This document shows, piece after piece, positions 33,251 to 35,719 of a stretch of 35,719 nt of DNA (positions within the stretch are counted from its first letter, which is position 1; each line of letters starts with the position of its first letter). Made by a program: the position numbers and the translations under genes. The stretch is from Burkholderiales bacterium (GTDB taxonomy: Bacteria > Pseudomonadota > Gammaproteobacteria > Burkholderiales > Casimicrobiaceae): positions 1-35,719 of the forward strand of contig JAGNQL010000012.1 of the NCBI GenBank assembly GCA_017989135.1, in the 5' to 3' direction. The notes below the pieces were generated by a model, which made no database searches, was not told the DNA's origin, and worked only from the letters and a program-made list of their open reading frames with translations.

Positions 33251-33412
33251 GAACCGGGCCGGTCTCCGGACTTCGTCGCGGCAGTGTTGAGCCTTCCCAA
33301 AACTCGCGTTTCAGTGGCTTAGATTCAACCTGCGCTCATGCGACTTACCGTTGCGGGGGCAGTATCGGAATGGCTGAAGTTCTATTCAACGCACCGATTT
33401 CCCGTTTCACTC
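33251..33412 (-). promoter_or_regulatory. Cobalamin (adenosylcobalamin) riboswitch
   Basis: On the minus strand the conserved blocks occur in order: GAAACGGGAA…CGGTG, CTGCCCCCGCAACGG, GCCACTG, TGGGAAGGC, then GACGAAGTCCGGAGACCGGCC. These are the canonical B12-box elements of the cobalamin riboswitch. It precedes btuB-btuF and would repress them when cobalamin binds. The 5' end lies ~80 bp from the divergent exporter gene, so the shared promoter region is compact. Confidence 0.93.
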
Positions 33413-33493
33413 TTCGCCGCGCCCCATCGTGCGGCACAGCGTCGAGCACCTTGTTCGATAACCATTTTACAGGGAGCATGCAACAATTTGCAC

Positions 33494-35320
33494 ATGTCCT
33501 CAAGCACCACCGACTTCCAGAGATACCGACGCCTGCTCAACTACGCGAAGCCGTATCGCGGGCGCCTGATAGCCGGGACACTGCTATTGGCGTTGGTTTC
33601 TCTCTTGGAGCCACTCATTTCTATTGCGTTCGCGCAAATTCTCGACCGCGGTTTCGCGGCTGACGGAGCAGGCGCAGGCGTGGCGTCTGCAATGAACCAA
33701 AGTGCGCTCGCCAAAGGGTTTCTTGCGCCGGTGACGAGCCTATTGCACGGTATTCCGATCTTGTGGTTCCCGGCATTGCTGGTCGCGATTTTTGCGTTGC
33801 GTGGCGTCGCCAATTTTTTAGGTGATCTCGCGCTGCATTGGGTTGCGAGCCGTGTGGTGCTGGATTTGCGGCAGATTACGTTTGCCCACCTTCTGCGGCT
33901 CCCGGTCAGCTTCTTTGATCGCAACGCCGCTGCCGAACTTACCTCGAAGATCACTTACGATACGCAACAAATTGGCGCAGTAACCAGCCAGGCCTTCACA
34001 ACGCTCGTACAAGACTCGCTTAAGCTGGTCGTAGCACTTGCAATGATGGCTTCCGTGAGTTGGAAGTTGACGCTGGGTGTCTTCGTGATCGCTCCGGTGG
34101 TTGCTGTGGTGGTACGTGTTATGACACGAAGACTGCGTGCCGCGAGCGTCGCACTCCAATCGGAGATGGGCGAGCTTTCGCGTTTTACTGATGAAGGCTT
34201 GAGCAACCAGCGCTCCATAAAAATTTACGCCGCGTACGAACAAATGATGCGCGCCTTTGGGTTGCGCAGCAATCGCGTTCGTCAGACCATCATGAAACAG
34301 GAAACAGCCAACGCTGCGAGCGCGCCGTTGATGCACCTTGTCGTGTCGGTTGCTATCGCTGGAATTGTCGCCTTGGCAATTCAAGAGGGTCAACGCAAGG
34401 CCATGACGGCGGGTGATTTTTTTGTGTTCTTTACCGCGTTGTTATCGCTGCTGCCACCAATCAAAAGCCTGTCGTCGATCAATGCGGTCTTACAGCGCGG
34501 TCTCGCTGCAGCCACGAGCCTTTTCTCGGTCCTCGATGAGCCTGTTGAACCGCAACTGGTTGAGAAAACTGCGCCGGCGTTGCGAGGAAACATTCGCTTC
34601 GAGGGCGTCACGGTGCGGTACGCAGGTCGTGATGCCGAGGCGTTGAGCAACGTGTCGCTGGAAATTTTGGCGGGTCAACGCGTTGCATTTGTAGGAGCAT
34701 CGGGTAGCGGTAAGTCAACAGCCATGGCCTTGTTGGCGGGGTTTTACCAACCGCAGTCCGGCTCGGTAAGTATTGATGGAGTCAAACTGGATGCCCTTGG
34801 ACTGACGGCACTGCGGGACAACATCGCTGTGGTCACTCAAGACGTTTTGCTGATCAACGACACCATCACTGCCAACATCGCGTTCGGCGTGGCCTTAAAT
34901 GACGTCGACGCGACGCGTGTTCGTTGGGCCGCTACAGCTGCAGGCGCGGCGACGTTTATCGAGGCGTTGCCAAGCGCGTACGAGGGGATCGTTGGCGAAG
35001 GTGGCGGATTGCTTTCAGGCGGCCAACGGCAACGCATCTCCATCGCGCGCGCCTTGTACAAGCGCGCTCCCATTCTGTTGTTCGATGAGGCGACCTCAGC
35101 GCTAGACACTGAGTCAGAGGCAGTTGTGCATGACACGCTGCGGCTTCTCGGCAAGGAATACACCGTCGTTCAAATCGCGCATCGCCTCAGCACCGTGCGA
35201 GATGCGGACGAGATCTTTGTGTTTGATTCGGGTCACATCGCGCAACGTGGCTCACACGCTAGTTTGGCGTCGGAGACGTCGGGGCCGTACTTCCGATTGC
35301 TCGCGCGTCAGGCGGATTGA
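33494..35320 (+). CDS. msbA: MsbA-like ABC exporter, lipid A-type
   Basis: This is an inner-membrane half-transporter of 608 residues that flips lipid A core or related lipids. The N-terminal membrane domain has about six segments, with the coupling-helix stretch FTDEGLSNQRSIKIYAAYEQ. The ATPase domain has Walker A GASGSGKST at 401-409, Q-loop Q449, signature LSGGQ at 507-511, Walker B ILLFDE at 527-532 and switch H563. I took the ATG of MSSSTTDF and not the frame that opens 156 nt upstream, because that stretch overlaps the divergent riboswitch. Alternative substrates (drugs, peptides) cannot be excluded. A nucleotide-sugar gene downstream fits a cell-envelope context. Confidence 0.88.
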   Translation: MSSSTTDFQRYRRLLNYAKPYRGRLIAGTLLLALVSLLEPLISIAFAQILDRGFAADGAGAGVASAMNQSALAKGFLAPVTSLLHGIPILWFPALLVAIFALRGVANFLGDLALHWVASRVVLDLRQITFAHLLRLPVSFFDRNAAAELTSKITYDTQQIGAVTSQAFTTLVQDSLKLVVALAMMASVSWKLTLGVFVIAPVVAVVVRVMTRRLRAASVALQSEMGELSRFTDEGLSNQRSIKIYAAYEQMMRAFGLRSNRVRQTIMKQETANAASAPLMHLVVSVAIAGIVALAIQEGQRKAMTAGDFFVFFTALLSLLPPIKSLSSINAVLQRGLAAATSLFSVLDEPVEPQLVEKTAPALRGNIRFEGVTVRYAGRDAEALSNVSLEILAGQRVAFVGASGSGKSTAMALLAGFYQPQSGSVSIDGVKLDALGLTALRDNIAVVTQDVLLINDTITANIAFGVALNDVDATRVRWAATAAGAATFIEALPSAYEGIVGEGGGLLSGGQRQRISIARALYKRAPILLFDEATSALDTESEAVVHDTLRLLGKEYTVVQIAHRLSTVRDADEIFVFDSGHIAQRGSHASLASETSGPYFRLLARQAD

Positions 35321-35719
35321 AATCGACAACCCAGCGTTTGAGTTCGGCTCTCACATCTGTTGGGGTGGGTTGTTGAATCCAACGTTTAAGTTCATCAAGA
35401 TTGATCGCAGTGGAACTGTCCGCAATAACACGACGGACTTTCATGTGATCTGTCTCTACAAATCGTTCTCCTTGCCCTGTCAGTTCCTCGTGCATTTTCT
35501 CGCCAGGCCGGAGTCCAGTAAACACGATAGGAACTGCGTCGGCGCTGCCTTTGGCTAAACGTATCAACTCTTCGGCGAGCTCCACGATGCGCACCGGCTT
35601 GCCCATGTCAAGAACGTATAGTGACCGAGCTTCACCGATAAGCCCTGCTTGCAGAACGAGCTGCGCCGCCTCTGGGATGGACATGAAGTAGCGCGTCATC
35701 TCGGTGTGAGTGACAGTCA
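35259..35719 (-). CDS. Nucleotide-sugar epimerase/dehydratase, C-terminal part (window edge)
   Basis: The frame stays open to the window edge, so the gene is 5'-truncated here. The visible C-terminal part begins VTHTEMTRYFMSIPEAAQLVLQAG and continues with LYVLDMGKPVRIVELAEELI and FTGLRPGEKMHEEL. This is the signature of the CapD/FlaA1/WbpM family of UDP-sugar 4,6-dehydratases or epimerases used for surface polysaccharides. Its 3' end overlaps the msbA-like gene tail-to-tail by 62 bp. Confidence 0.85.
   Translation of the reverse strand, partial: TVTHTEMTRYFMSIPEAAQLVLQAGLIGEARSLYVLDMGKPVRIVELAEELIRLAKGSADAVPIVFTGLRPGEKMHEELTGQGERFVETDHMKVRRVIADSSTAINLDELKRWIQQPTPTDVRAELKRWVVDFNPPDARAIGSTAPTSPTPN

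Noticed and set aside
1-35719. CRISPR arrays, tRNA or rRNA genes, intact insertion sequences, prophage structural genes
   Set aside because: No regularly spaced repeats, cloverleaf-like sequence, transposase frame or phage structural motif was seen.

Overview
The window looks like a chromosomal segment of a betaproteobacterium, probably in or near Burkholderiales. Evidence: a greB - small coiled-coil gene - zapA - 6S RNA - EVE-gene block, a tripartite tricarboxylate transporter with a Bug-type binding protein, a proteobacterial-type gshA, strong G/C bias at third codon positions in the core genes, and a B12 riboswitch in front of btuB. No species can be named from the sequence alone.

Layout. 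1-3.7 kb is accessory: dispersed repeat fragments, an orphan gene of lower GC, two tandem paralogs with a DUF551-like C-terminus, and a nucleotidyltransferase/HEPN pair resembling an MntA/HepT toxin-antitoxin module. 3.9-7.35 kb is a livHMGF branched-chain amino acid ABC transporter without its binding protein, behind a good sigma-54-type promoter. 7.6-10.4 kb has gshA between two 60-bp palindromes, then a Tas-like aldo/keto reductase. 10.5-11.8 kb has a small lipoprotein gene between two inverted copies of a ~225-bp repeat. A CaiB/BaiF CoA-transferase follows, and then a 248-bp palindromic element with 21-bp terminal inverted repeats.

13.4-27.1 kb is the centre of interest, an oxalate-degradation island. 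On the minus strand, oxc - frc - PAS protein - second frc-like gene - fused FdsG/FdsB - FdsA encode a complete route. Oxalate is activated to oxalyl-CoA by formyl-CoA:oxalate CoA-transferase, decarboxylated to formyl-CoA, recycled to formate, and oxidised to CO2 with NADH production. A divergent CRP/FNR-family regulator and a tctC-tctB-tctA transporter follow. The oxc and tctC promoters share an FNR-like operator, TTGA(C/T)-N4-GTCAA, plus an adjacent conserved block. In both, a -10-like hexamer lies exactly 30 bases from the operator centre. This ties the uptake system to oxalate metabolism and suggests a tripartite oxalate transporter under class-II-like activation. tctA carries an apparent 2-nt duplication that shifts its C-terminus out of frame.

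27.5-35.7 kb is mainly housekeeping: a TauE/SafE permease, an EVE protein, 6S RNA, zapA, a ZapB-like coiled coil, greB, btuF and btuB under a cobalamin riboswitch, an MsbA-like ABC exporter, and the 3' part of a nucleotide-sugar epimerase/dehydratase gene running off the window.

Three copies of a 116-bp palindromic element, all exactly the same length, lie at 11682-11797, 23779-23894 and 27310-27425.
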